Shown here piece by piece: positions 23,901 through 33,096 of a stretch of DNA of 64,000 nt. Position 1 is the stretch's first letter. Every line of letters begins with the position of its first letter. Source of the DNA: Saksenaea vasiformis B4078 (Eukaryota; Mucoromycota; Mucoromycetes; Mucorales; Saksenaeaceae); contig JNDT01001633.1 in assembly GCA_000697055.1 (NCBI GenBank), positions 1 through 64,000 on the forward strand, read 5' to 3'. The notes beneath the pieces are model-generated. The model was not told where the DNA came from and did no database searches. It saw only the letters and a list, made by a program, of their open reading frames with translations. Made by a program: the position numbers and the translations under genes.

Positions 23901-24011
23901 TTGTTCGTGTCTCCTACTTGATGTGCCCTCTTCTAGGTCATGATTCCCATATGATTGATTGTTGGACGAGGACAATGATGGCCTCGATGTTTTCGAGGTA
24001 GATGGGTCCAT
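20908..24011 (-). CDS. Vacuolar cation/H+ exchanger, VNX1-like (CaCA family)
   Basis: Minus-strand gene with several introns, start MDPSTSKTSRPS at 24011, stop at 20908-20910. The N-terminus is disordered and very acidic (Glu/Asp runs about residues 48-80). Next come a long cytosolic region and many membrane segments. The CaCA alpha-1 repeat reads GAVINATFGSIIEIIL; the alpha-2 repeat is spread over exons as FVNAISFAFNGNVVL followed by LEIGSAYALQVCLLQIPAMV. A cysteine-rich luminal loop (CTGC, CSQC) precedes a segment containing VFSLRTH, as in fungal Vnx1-type exchangers. A Ser/Pro/Gly-rich acidic loop separates the two halves. The last exon (about 20908-21100) adds two membrane segments. Substrate (Ca2+, Na+ or K+) cannot be decided from sequence. 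Confidence 0.82.
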
Positions 24012-24358
24012 CGTGAGTTAAAGCTAAGTAATTACGCAAGAAAAAAAAGTTCAGGAAGATAGCATAAAATGATAAGCGGGATCTTAACTGCAAGACCCGA
24101 TGATTCAGATGACCATTCCAGCAGGAATTGACATACGCACGCAGTGAGCAGGTGCTCTTATCATGCTGCATGATGTCTTGATACTGTAAGCCCCCCAATA
24201 ACTCGATAGCGTTCAATGTGCATCACGCTCATGATGCTTAGAAACTCAATAGGTCTCTGTTTCAGATTAACATATTTGAGAAGGAACAGCCGACTTCCTC
24301 AGCGTTATTTTTCTTTTCCTATCCTGCACCCTCTTACTGTACAAATAATATGCATAGT
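24012..24358. other. Gap between exchanger and DBP6
   Basis: This is the upstream region of the exchanger gene and the 3' flank of DBP6, both on the minus strand. No gene or repeat recognised. Confidence 0.35.
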
Positions 24359-26601
24359 TTATTTAGAAAGACTGTCGAGTGCTTGTTTATAGTCGTCTTC
24401 GAATTCAGTCAACTTGTCTTTTTCTATTCGAAGTGTGCGAACCTGCGCCAGATGCCCACTGTCGCGTAGCATTTCCTTAAAATACCGTGCTTCTTGCTTT
24501 TCTACAAGTGTATATGCTTCACCCTCACGGCCAGCTCGAGCCGTACGACCCACGCGATGGATGTACTTGTCCATGAAGACAGGTACATCATAACTGATTA
24601 CGGTTTGAACACAATCCAGATCGATACCACGACCAATAAGATCAGAACAGATCATCCTAACCAACGATAAGCATTAATTATTGTGTCTCAACCACAGCAA
24701 TGAGCTTACTTACAGATCGATCTCGCCCTCCTTAAATCGTTTTAACATGGATTTTCTTTGTGCTGAATTCAGCTCTCTCGAGTACTCTGCTACCCTTGTC
24801 TTTGGACCTTCTCGTCTTGCTTCAAAGGCTTCGATCAGCATCTGTAAACGTTGTGTGGACTCCACTGATTTAGTAAAGCACAGGCAAGACTTGATTTTAA
24901 GGCGATGTATCAAGTAGATTAATATCAGTGGCTTCTGCTCTGTAGAGCATGTTGTCATAAATTCTTTCAACCCTGCCGGGGTTGTGTAAGTAGGAGTCTC
25001 TGCATCGCCATCTTGTCTTTGAACAGAGATGTACTCAGGATTGATCAAGTGTAACCCAGCAATTTTCGCCGGATTCTTTGTCAACGTTGCTGAAAATAAT
25101 AATTTCTGGATCTAAAGCGCCGTTATCGATCGAGATTCCTGGCATGCTCCATGGTTCCACTTACAGATGGTGCTTTGCTGACATCAAGGTCAGATCGAGG
25201 CAAATCGAAATGTGCTCTTAAAAAGCTTGGTGCAATAGCATCTGCTTCTGTCACACTGTTGATAGCAATCTATTAGATTGGTTTCTATCGAGAGATCCTT
25301 GCCTACCTGTTTTTGTCTGCCTTAAAGTACAATGGCTCTGTACATTTCTCAACTGGTCGGGTTGCCAGTAAGATCTGATTTAACCAATCGTAATAGCTCT
25401 GATTCAATAATCGATCCGCCTCGTCGATGACCAGGAATCGGAGATGCTGCAAGGTGAAATTTGGTGTACTCTTGAGGTGATCCATCAATCTACCTGGTGT
25501 CGCAATCAGAATGTCCACTCTGCTCTTTCCACCATCATATCTTATTTTTTTTCGGCTATTAATAACAGAAACACATAATTCCGTATGGTAAAACCTACTT
25601 TTCTGTTCCTTTTCCTACTAACACCTGCTGCTCGTGAGAAAAGGACTGCTGACCAACCACTGTTGCCACCTATAGAATAACTGTTAAACAGCTGCCTACG
25701 AATCACTCTCATCGTTCTTCTGTAAAAAGAATACTTGCGTTTAAGTTAGTTCCTTTGACAAATGCTTCAAAAGTTTCCTTGACTTGCACAACCAGATCTC
25801 GCGTTGGAAGAATAACCAGTGCTCGTAACCTTGTAACCACGCGTTTCGACAGAATATCCACAATTGGTAAAACATATGCAAGTGTTTTTCCGCTTCCTGT
25901 TGGGGCAGAGATACACAGATCGCCAGGTGCGCGTCTGGTGTCATATAATGATTGACGGCGCAGAAAGACAGGAATTACAGCCATTTGTACTACGAACAAA
26001 CGTTTAGAGCCAAAATCATCTTCTTTGGTTTATACTAACCAGCGAAAAAGGATGAAAGCCCAAGATCACGACATCGCTGAACCAATTCGTTCGATAAACC
26101 CACTTTGTCCAGTTCACATGTTTCTTCTGGTGAGACGGTTGTCGGTTGCAACAGCCATTCAGGTACACCCATGTTACGCAATAGTTGGATCTTCTCTTTG
26201 CTTAATTCTTCTTTGCCTCCGAGCATATCTGGAAAGGCTTCCAAAGTGGCAGTATCTTCCTTTTCTTCCGGTACTGCTGCTTCAGTTGCGTCGACTACCT
26301 CCGTTTCCTGATCGTCCATTAACATTGGTTGGGGCTCATCGTCATTGTCAGCAAGCTGCTGATCTTCTGTACTAATCGCCTCGGTATCTGGTGATGTTGT
26401 ATTCGCATGTCCTTTAGATTTCTTCTTCTTCTTTTTCTCGGTTGCGATCACCGTGTCACTGGCGTTTGTTGTCTTTTCCTCCTCATTCTTACGTTTACGG
26501 TTGACTTTCTCTAAAAGGCGGCCGAGGCGTTCTTGTTTCTTTTCTAAAGTTCGTTCGTCTTCCTGCTGATCATCGCCATTGTACCGTGCTATCGAAAACA
26601 T
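24359..26601 (-). CDS. DBP6: ATP-dependent RNA helicase Dbp6/DDX51
   Basis: Minus-strand gene, start [11 protein letters not shown] at 26601, several introns. A basic/acidic low-complexity N-terminus (Lys runs, then an acidic stretch) precedes a complete DEAD-box core: [14 protein letters not shown] Q region, SAPTGSGKT (motif I), LPTRDLV (Ia), [10 protein letters not shown] (Ib), VIDEADRLL (II), LFSATLT (III), the split IV region around [22 protein letters not shown] (V) and [10 protein letters not shown] (VI). The N-terminal spacing and [11 protein letters not shown] after motif II fit the Dbp6/DDX51 subfamily, which acts in early 60S assembly. The C-terminus is short (ALDSLSK). Exon boundaries in 25.0-25.75 kb were read only approximately. 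Confidence 0.88.
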
Positions 26602-28299
26602 GTTTCACGGTCGAAGCAACGAAAGAATGCCAAAAAAAAATTCATTTAGGCACCACCAGTCACAGCTTTTCGCCAGCATTTTGCATAAAGGGAATTTGCG
26701 GAGCTTTTTGCACTCGATCGAAAATTGTCTTGCGCTGGTGAAATACGACGGTGTGCCCTTACTGGTGCAACGCAAACTATCCAGTTAGTAGGAGCGAGCG
26801 TGAAGACGTGTTTGGCTTCCGACGCGGAAGATATTTTGACGAAGACCTATTTCGGTTTTTTTTATGTTCGATTGTTAGTCACTATGGAAAATGGGTTCTT
26901 GCTTGACTATTTTTCCTTTACAAAAAATAGTCTATCAGGAACTGAGGTAGTACGGGACCCTGATAGGCTATTTTTCTCTTAAGGAAGAGTAGTCAAGCAG
27001 GAACCCCATTTTCCATAGTGAGTCTTTTCTTTTTCGTTTATATCTTCGTTCTTGTTCCCTTCCGAAAGTGAACAACAATCAAAGGAGGAGGCGACCGGAA
27101 AGGTGGCACGGAAACCACGGGAAATTTATATACGTATCGCCCGGAAGAATCTGCATTAGGCACAGTGATACTAAAGGTGTGTGGTTTATTTGGTAGGAAC
27201 AGGAACTAATTACTAGCTACGACTGCATTTATATGATCGAATATTGAGTCTGCTATAGACAGCAATAGAATATATCTCAGACACGGCAGATCTAAACGGG
27301 CTGGCAAACTAAATCTCTTTCAAAAGACTTCTCTAAATAAAAACTGAGTGTGTTTCCTTTAGAAGCGTTCGTACTATCGTACGGCAGCAATCGTTTCAAT
27401 CAACCGTATTTCTTATGACAGTGGCCGTCGTTCGGACATCGTCATCTTTCGAATCGGAAAACGATTTTGTGTGTACGATATTTCTGAACATCCGCTTATG
27501 TTAACAAAGCGAAATGTGAGTGTTTCTGAGTTGGTGTATGATAACAACAGCGTCTGCGATCGACTGGCCGGTGATGAGCTGGAATACTGAATAAAGAAAG
27601 ACTTGATGAAAATAATGGCAGGTAGCGGTTGTTGATTATTCAGTCGTTGATATGTAAAGAAATTGAAAAAAAAATGGGACTTGATCACGACCTCTCGGTT
27701 GTAGTCAGCTATATCTCGATGAGACAAGCCTTCATAACTTGTTAAGCGTGGTAAATCCGTAAGAAGTGTTTCGATAATGAGCGAGCTGATAGACAAGATG
27801 GAGAAAGATAGGGAAGGTACAGAAAAAAGCTTTTGATAAGAAATTTGTCTTTTCTTCCACTCAAAAACCGCTTTTCTTACAATGAAGTAACCAATTTATC
27901 AGAAACCAATCCTGCAGAAAACAGGTTCTTTGTTTCATCAGATAATGTGGAATCTGGGCAAGCTTCAAAAGAATAAAAACACGTATCTGTAGTTGACCTT
28001 GACTTCGGATATAAACGTCGATCTTTATAAGCGGATCTATGTCCTCGTCTGTGACATATACGATAAATGCCAAAGAAGGACATGCAAGCTGTTAGCTAAC
28101 TATTAAAAAATAAAAGTAACCTTTGGTATCTTCTGCATTTTCGAAAGCGGTTTCATTGCTCTTCTACGTGCGTTTTCATGCTTCGTTGAAAGTTAAGTTT
28201 TTGGGACTGAGTTACTTGCATTGGCAAAAGTGGAAATTGGTCCAAATACTTTTTCAGGGGTAGTGTAATCTTTATGTATCATATTATATATCAAGGCTC
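26602..28299. other. 1.7-kb region with CACTA foldback and weak ORFs
   Basis: Besides the DBP6 promoter and the 141-bp CACTA-ended foldback (26880-27020), this stretch has weak minus-strand frames at 27413-27796 and 27861-28083. The first begins MSISSLIIETLLTDLPRLTS; the second reads RSTTDTCFYSFEACPDS then TLSDETKNLFSAGLVSDKL. They may be exons of an unrecognised or decayed minus-strand gene. I do not call them genes. Confidence 0.35.
26880..27020. mobile_element. CACTA-ended foldback MITE with 3-bp TSD
   Basis: A near-palindrome of 141 bp begins CACTATGGAAAATGGGTTCT and ends in its approximate complement, AGGAACCCCATTTTCCATAG followed by TG. The arms are about 60 bp and the loop about 20 bp. 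The trinucleotide AGT flanks it on both sides (26877-26879 and 27021-27023). CACTA...TAGTG ends with a 3-bp target duplication are the hallmark of the CACTA/CMC superfamily. There is no coding capacity, so it would need a transposase in trans. Confidence 0.8.
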
Positions 28300-29083
28300 T
28301 CAATCCTCGTTTTTTGTTCCTTCCTTTTGTTGCCTTGCATTTGCATGGGCTAATTCTCTCTGAGCTTGCTGAATTTCCTCACTTCGATTTACTAGTAATT
28401 GTTTGGTTTCCGTCACTGAATGGATGAGTTTTCCCGTAGTAGCAAGGATAGTCCCTGTCATGCCTCGTAGCAGACCATGATACCAGAACGATGCCAACGG
28501 TAGCGCCCCAAGAAATCCTACAAAATGGTCAGGCATATTGGATAATAAGAAAGTAAAACAACCTTCAACGGTCCAGCTTTCTTCATGCCGTTCAACTTTG
28601 AAGCTCCTACTGCCTGGAGTAGTCTCCCGAAATCTTAGAGTAGTGGTCACTGGTAAATTTAGCTCGAAAAAAGGGAAATACACGAGGGCGTATGTGTTGT
28701 GTCAAATCTATGACACCACTTTTTTCATTGAAACATATCTGGTGGACTGTAGGCTATTTTTTGTTAAGCGCCTTCCATGTCAAGAAAACGCTACAAAACG
28801 AAGCAGTCCGTTACTTTTCCTCTTTTTCTTTTTTCCTTTCTGTGAAATCTTACTCTCGGATTTTGACAACTCCGCGTGTCGCGAGTAAAGGTGAAACAAA
28901 CTCTGCGTCAGGAAAGAAGTAGCTGTCCAGGACATGTCGTTGCTTAACATCAACGAATGAGTACAGATCAGTGGCGATACCTGGCGTGTTGGTGTTAGTA
29001 TGAGAATTTAGATTTCAAGCGACATTACTAGCAATCAGGGCATTGTAGTCATCGCTAAGCACCACCTCATGTTCAAAATCCAT
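28300..29083 (-). pseudogene. NTF2/SnoaL-like-type gene with nonsense codon and frameshift
   Basis: Exons on the minus strand: 29083-29029 (MDFEHEVVLSDDYNALIA), 28980-28854 (TDLYSFVDVKQRHVLDSYFF, then VSPLLATRGVVKIR) and 28790-28300. Splice phases fit and give KIRDVFLTWKALNKK, but the next codon is TAG (28756-28754). The same frame resumes as PTVHQICFNEKSGVIDLTQH then IRPRVFPFF, and at a run of six A/T (28667-28672) it must shift by one base to continue as ELNLPVTTTLRFRE and HEESWTVEG. The C-terminus has a membrane-like or hydrophobic stretch and a short coiled coil. The small alpha+beta pattern (W, then VEG) suggests an NTF2/SnoaL-like fold; that is inference. Two lesions argue for a pseudogene, but two sequencing errors in homopolymer context cannot be excluded. 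Confidence 0.6.
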
Positions 29084-29229
29084 TAGTTTACGAAAATTGA
29101 AAAGAAAGAAGAAAAAAGGGGGAAGGCTACACCGAAAGCATGTATGCAGTAGACTCTGCTGTGGAGTGCAGTATTGTTGTTCTTCTGTTCCACCAAAAAT
29201 GGCGCCCATACTGTTCCGTCTCATGGTTC

Positions 29230-29276
29230 TTTCTGGGCGTAAAATTTATTTAGAGTAGCATAAAACATATTTCAAT
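29230..29276. repeat. Solo terminal repeat of TIR family A
   Basis: The sequence GGGCGTAAAATTTATTTAGA followed by GTAGCATAAAA matches the ends of the family A elements at 30.6, 43.5 and 53.3 kb. The partner end is not found in the expected position, which is occupied by exon sequence of the 28.3-29.1 kb gene, so this is a fragment. Confidence 0.5.
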
Positions 29277-30034
29277 AGATAATAGTACACCTTTGATAGT
29301 TGAAAATAAGCAATTTTGTACGCTGAATATTAGCAGTGAAGCGGATAGTCGGCAAAATACAAGGAGAGATGTATAAGTGAATAGAGCAATCTACGCATTG
29401 CTATCACCTTCCTTTCAACATAGGATGACATCCTGCGTTATCATGCGTAATACGGAAATCCACGCTAGACTAAGCTGCTGATACTAATAACAAATCTGCA
29501 ATGTTACTTGAAGCTTCCGATGGCGAAGGCGTTTGAAGTATCCGTCTTTATTGTACTTTTCCCAAAATTTGATTATTGTCTCTTCCTCGTCTGTGTCAAA
29601 AGATGATCTGAAAGGTTTATTTGAGTTGAGCAATCTTGAGTTGTGAGCCACTGCGTCAAGCACAGATTCATGAGATGGGATTTTGACGGCTGTCTGTCAA
29701 GCAACTCGCCAACGTCTCGGATCAGTTGACCGGGATATATACCGAAGTACTGTAGAGCTCTCGTATCTACTTCCACTCCTCAATCTTGATGCAGAGACTT
29801 TTTCTTTTACTCTCACGTGAAATAAATAAATGCAATGCTGGACACGAGTTCGTCATTTTCAGCTCCTTCGTGGGCGTAAATTACTGGATTTTGAGTGCAC
29901 ATTTGCAATAAATGAATATTACGTGATGTTCAAATCGAATAACTGCTGTTATAGAAGGCGACATGTCTTGGCACGGAGGACTGGTTCATTTTGCGTCACT
30001 TCAAGTAATATTTCGTGCGTCGATAACCTCATTT

Positions 30035-30250
30035 TTTCATTAAGGTGCTTCAGCGATGGTTTTCCGGTACCCTTCGGAAGCGGTAAAAATGTCACACGAT
30101 AAGTAAAATGCCTTATTGAAACAAGAAATCGTTTTTTGCATTGTGAGTACTCCAGCAATGGATTCCCAGCATCCCATCGGAAAGCAGTAAAAATCTTTCA
30201 AGATAACCACAGGTTTCACCCAAAACAATCCATACTTAAAGGATCGTACG
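30035..30250 (-). repeat. Family C repeat, two tandem units
   Basis: Read on the minus strand, two related units follow each other: one with TTTTACTGCTTTCCGATGGG, TGCTGGGAATCCATTGCTGG and AGTACTCACAATG; the next with TTTTACCGCTTCCGAAGGGT, ACCGGAAAACCATCGCTGAA and GCACCTTAATG. A third, single copy lies on the plus strand at about 43968-44075. Class unknown; no terminal repeats seen. Confidence 0.6.
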
Positions 30251-30311
30251 AATTTCTTTGCCTCTATTCTCTTTAACATCCCCGGTAAGGATGTCAATTT
30301 ATATACATACA

Positions 30312-30430
30312 CAATTATTCATGTCCTTTTTGTCTATCGTTTAGCCTGCATGACCTCTGTCCCGAACCGTCCTAGCTGTGGTGACGTTTTTACCCATCAC
30401 TTAAGTAAGTAAAATAAATATTGTCGTGCT
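30312..30430 (+). repeat. Dispersed repeat, family B copy 2
   Basis: This is the partner of the copy at 4435-4575, in the same orientation, sharing CTGTCCCGAACCG and the CACTTAAGTAAGTAA word. It directly follows the family C tandem units, so the two may belong to one larger decayed element. Confidence 0.55.
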
Positions 30431-30629
30431 CAGCATTACTCCTCTTGTACCATAGATCGCTGGATGTTTGCATCGCTTCAAGTCCTCTGCACGGCGTAAC
30501 TCTTACTACTGGCCGTCGTCACCAGGTACCCCTCATGCTGGGCCCACCGGACTCAGGTGCGGGCTTGGCCAGGCCTGTAGGCCTACTTACCTTCGGGACA
30601 AGTAAACTGACATCAAAACATCTTCCATT

Positions 30630-30832
30630 TACTAATCGTGGACAATTTTTTATGCTGCTCCAATAAATTATGCATCCATCTGGGGACCAAGTTGATGTAA
30701 GTACGGTATTATTTTATCGCCAATTCGTGAACTAATGACCGCATATTCAAGTATTTTCTTAGCGCAAACTCGATTCTTTATTGACGCATAGTTTATTTAG
30801 AGTAGCGTAAAAAGCTGTTCAATAAACAGTAA
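30630..30832. mobile_element. TIR family A element, copy 1 (~0.2 kb MITE)
   Basis: The left end, reversed, reads GATGCATAATTTATTGGAGC then AGCATAAAAAATTGT; the right end reads GACGCATAGTTTATTTAGAG then TAGCGTAAAAAGCTGT. The interior, read on the minus strand, includes GAGTTTGCGCTAAGAAAATA and GCGGTCATTAGTTCACGAAT, shared with the copy at 43.5 kb. No ORF. The target duplication could not be fixed because outer ends are diverged. Confidence 0.7.
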
Positions 30833-30930
30833 ATCAGACAACACTACGTCGGAAACACGCAAAGAGACTTTCAAGGAGAAAGAAAGGACCGACAAGTACA
30901 ACAAGCAGAAAGCTGCTTGCTTCAAACAGT

Positions 30931-31440
30931 ATGGACACTGTTATTACAGTGACAGACGTCTTCCAGCGGTATGTGGAGGCATTAAAAGTGCGATCAACAC
31001 TGCGGGACTTCTATCACAATAAGCAAAACAGCAACGAGAGCATAACCCGTGAGCTATTCAACAAAATGGTGCAAGACCGTTTCGCATTGCGAGAACGGAG
31101 GTTCGTGTCTGATCGGGCAGAAGCAGACATGAAGGCACCACATACGGCGGTGAACAATTCCGCAAGCGGCACCGACGATATTGTCCTGTGGCCATGACCA
31201 ATGAATTCTTGTCTTCCCAAATTTGCAGCGCATGTTTCAACTTGATCGTGCGTCCGAAGCAGCGTAAAATGGTGAACGGGCGATGGAAAAAGGTATCCAA
31301 TAATGGCTCTTTCCCTCTGCATGAATCCCCAATGTCCGTCATACAAGCAGGACGTAACACACGAAATCAAACCAGTCACTTCCACGCTGGCCACCGTGAT
31401 CCACAGGTAATAGGTATGTCAAGGCTAACATGAATTAAGC
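30931..31440 (+). pseudogene. Zinc-ribbon nuclease/transposase remnant (TnpB/Fanzor-like)
   Basis: Frame 30931-31197 begins with VFQRYVEALKVRSTLRDFYH; a second frame, about 31130-31300, reads GGEQFRKRHRRYCPVAMTNE followed by FLSSQICSACFNLIVRPKQR; a third gives CMNPQCPSYKQ; then back to GRNTRNQ. Put together they suggest a C-terminal CxxC...CxxxxC zinc ribbon after a [TD]EFxTSQ-type strand, as in TnpB/Fanzor-like proteins, with at least two frameshifts and an internal deletion. No complete RuvC triad can be traced. The family name is tentative; that it is a decayed transposon-type protein is more certain. Confidence 0.45.
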
Positions 31441-32135
31441 TAAAGAACAATAACATAGGTGCGACACATGTCCCCGTTCCCACGGAAATACGATAGTGAT
31501 AAGTCATATTCACAGACAGTAAATGCTAGTGTACCTAACATGATCGTTGTTTTCGGCCCGTTCGGAGATCCTTTTTATATCAACGGAAAGCGAATTCCAC
31601 GTTGACGTAAAAAGATTTCCAGACGATACAAAACGCTGCAAAACTGGTATGAGCCAACGACAAACATATACACACAACAATGATGACCTAGGTAGCCATA
31701 TACAGCATTAAAAGCAAACGTTTTGTAATTTTGTCGGTCATGATTAGTCCTTCTGGCCAACAAAACATTTACCCTCTTTCGCTGTACGCCGCTCTATTGC
31801 TTTACCACGGATCGCACCGCGAGACAGCGATTAAAGGCCTACCTGACACATCACTTAAAACTTCAGACAGATAATGACCGTACCCATGCTTCCGCGGGAG
31901 AGTTAGTCGATCTAGAAGTGGTCCCTTTATCCATTTCCGGTTGGCAATCGTGTATGTCATACAATGAAGGGTTGACATCGCGTAATAGTAACTAGCATTC
32001 ACTTAGTCGATCCTTCTTTTCCGCCTGTCGAATGGCGAATCACAATCCTTCACACAGGTAACTTTCAAACGAAACGATACGACAACGCTCAGTTTACTGT
32101 TAAAAAAAAAAGCAAAAGGCAAACAGCGACGGTCA
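31441..32135. other. Region before the CENP-L-like gene
   Basis: No coding frame is convincing. The last part probably contains the first exon(s) and leader of the CENP-L-like gene; an ATGGCGAATCAC start near 32031 with a GTAACT donor at 32058 is one candidate, but its phase does not match the downstream frame without a further shift. Confidence 0.3.
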
Positions 32136-32946
32136 GTACATTCGATCATTATGTTATCGGCGGTCAAAGCACCTAAAACGCCATTACCAAGTAAAGCTTA
32201 ATTGGAAAATCGACGCGTGTTCTGAAGCTTTTATAGATGAGCTAGTCTCATATCCATTGCTTTTTGTAAAAGCTACTCATACAGTAACAGAGAATTTTCT
32301 AGCATGGATGCGTAAAACATATGATTGTCATATCACCCAACTTTATATCCCAGCAAAACAATTGGATATCATAGCAGAATGGTGGATATCAACATTCCTA
32401 GACGCAGTGACAAGTGAACAAGATAAAGTTCAAGGTAACACAAGCATCTATACTCAGTTTACTGCTGACTATCAAGTTGTACAGTGCCTCATGCACATAC
32501 GACACCTACACGACTGGAACTTGTGTACAATGTACCAAATGTGGAAGAGCTCGCGGATATATCCATTATCATTCCTCAAGCTGACCTTCTAAAGATTCTT
32601 GGCATGTGAGTGAAATCATGAGTTTTAGAACATAGAAAATGATAAACAAAAAAACAAAAAAACTGATTTGTAGAGTACGCCTGCTGAGACGCCCTATGAT
32701 GCAAACTATTCAAGAATATATATCAACTTCTACGCGAATTGACGTATCTAGATTGACATTATCACGGATCGGCATGTCTGTGGCACATCTTTCCAATGAG
32801 GGAAAGATAAAGGTACGGATGACTATAAAAGCAACCCGCGTTTGTTTTAAAATGGAATTAATTAGATTATTCCATATTCACCTAAAATTCAAGTGTTAAA
32901 ATTATTAGAAGAGTTGTGTACAGTAGCTAGTTCTTCACTTGTATAA
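32136..32946 (+). CDS. CENP-L-like inner kinetochore protein (5' end unresolved)
   Basis: Exons 32136?-32434, 32485-32605, 32674-32812 and 32866-32946 splice in frame. The protein contains VKLNWKIDAC, YPLLFVKATHTVTENFLAWM then RKTYDCHITQLYIPAKQLDI, aligning with the vertebrate CENP-L pattern of a PLF strand, W-x-x-KT-[FY]-DC, and a Leu/Trp helix. Further on SRLTLSRIGMSVAHLSNEGK and IK joins IIPYSPKIQVLKLLEELC, matching the CENP-L C-terminal 'GKIKI...L..L.EL' end. CENP-L pairs with CENP-N in the CCAN at centromeres. The start is not resolved: an acceptor CAG before 32136 suggests an upstream exon. The identification is from remembered family pattern and needs a profile search. Confidence 0.6.
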
Positions 32947-33096
32947 CAAAAATAAATAATAAGGATGCGACGGCGATCGGAACCGGCAGCAACGGATGGG
33001 CCCACTTTTCCACGCTTATCGGACTGAAAAAAGAAACTCCCCTCACACCTTGGGCTTTTTTATTTATTTTTCTCTTTTTCTTTTTAACTTGTTGTG

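Larger units (their letters stand above)
29084..30930. other. Repeat-rich region without a supported gene
   Basis: This stretch carries one solo terminal repeat of the TIR family A (about 29230-29276), a tandem repeat pair of family C (about 30035-30250), family B copy 2 (30312-30430) and a full family A copy (about 30630-30832). A minus-strand frame around 29520-29680 reads SVLDAVAHNSRLLNSN and EETIIKFWEKYNKDGYF, a possible remnant of an unrecognised gene. Confidence 0.5.
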
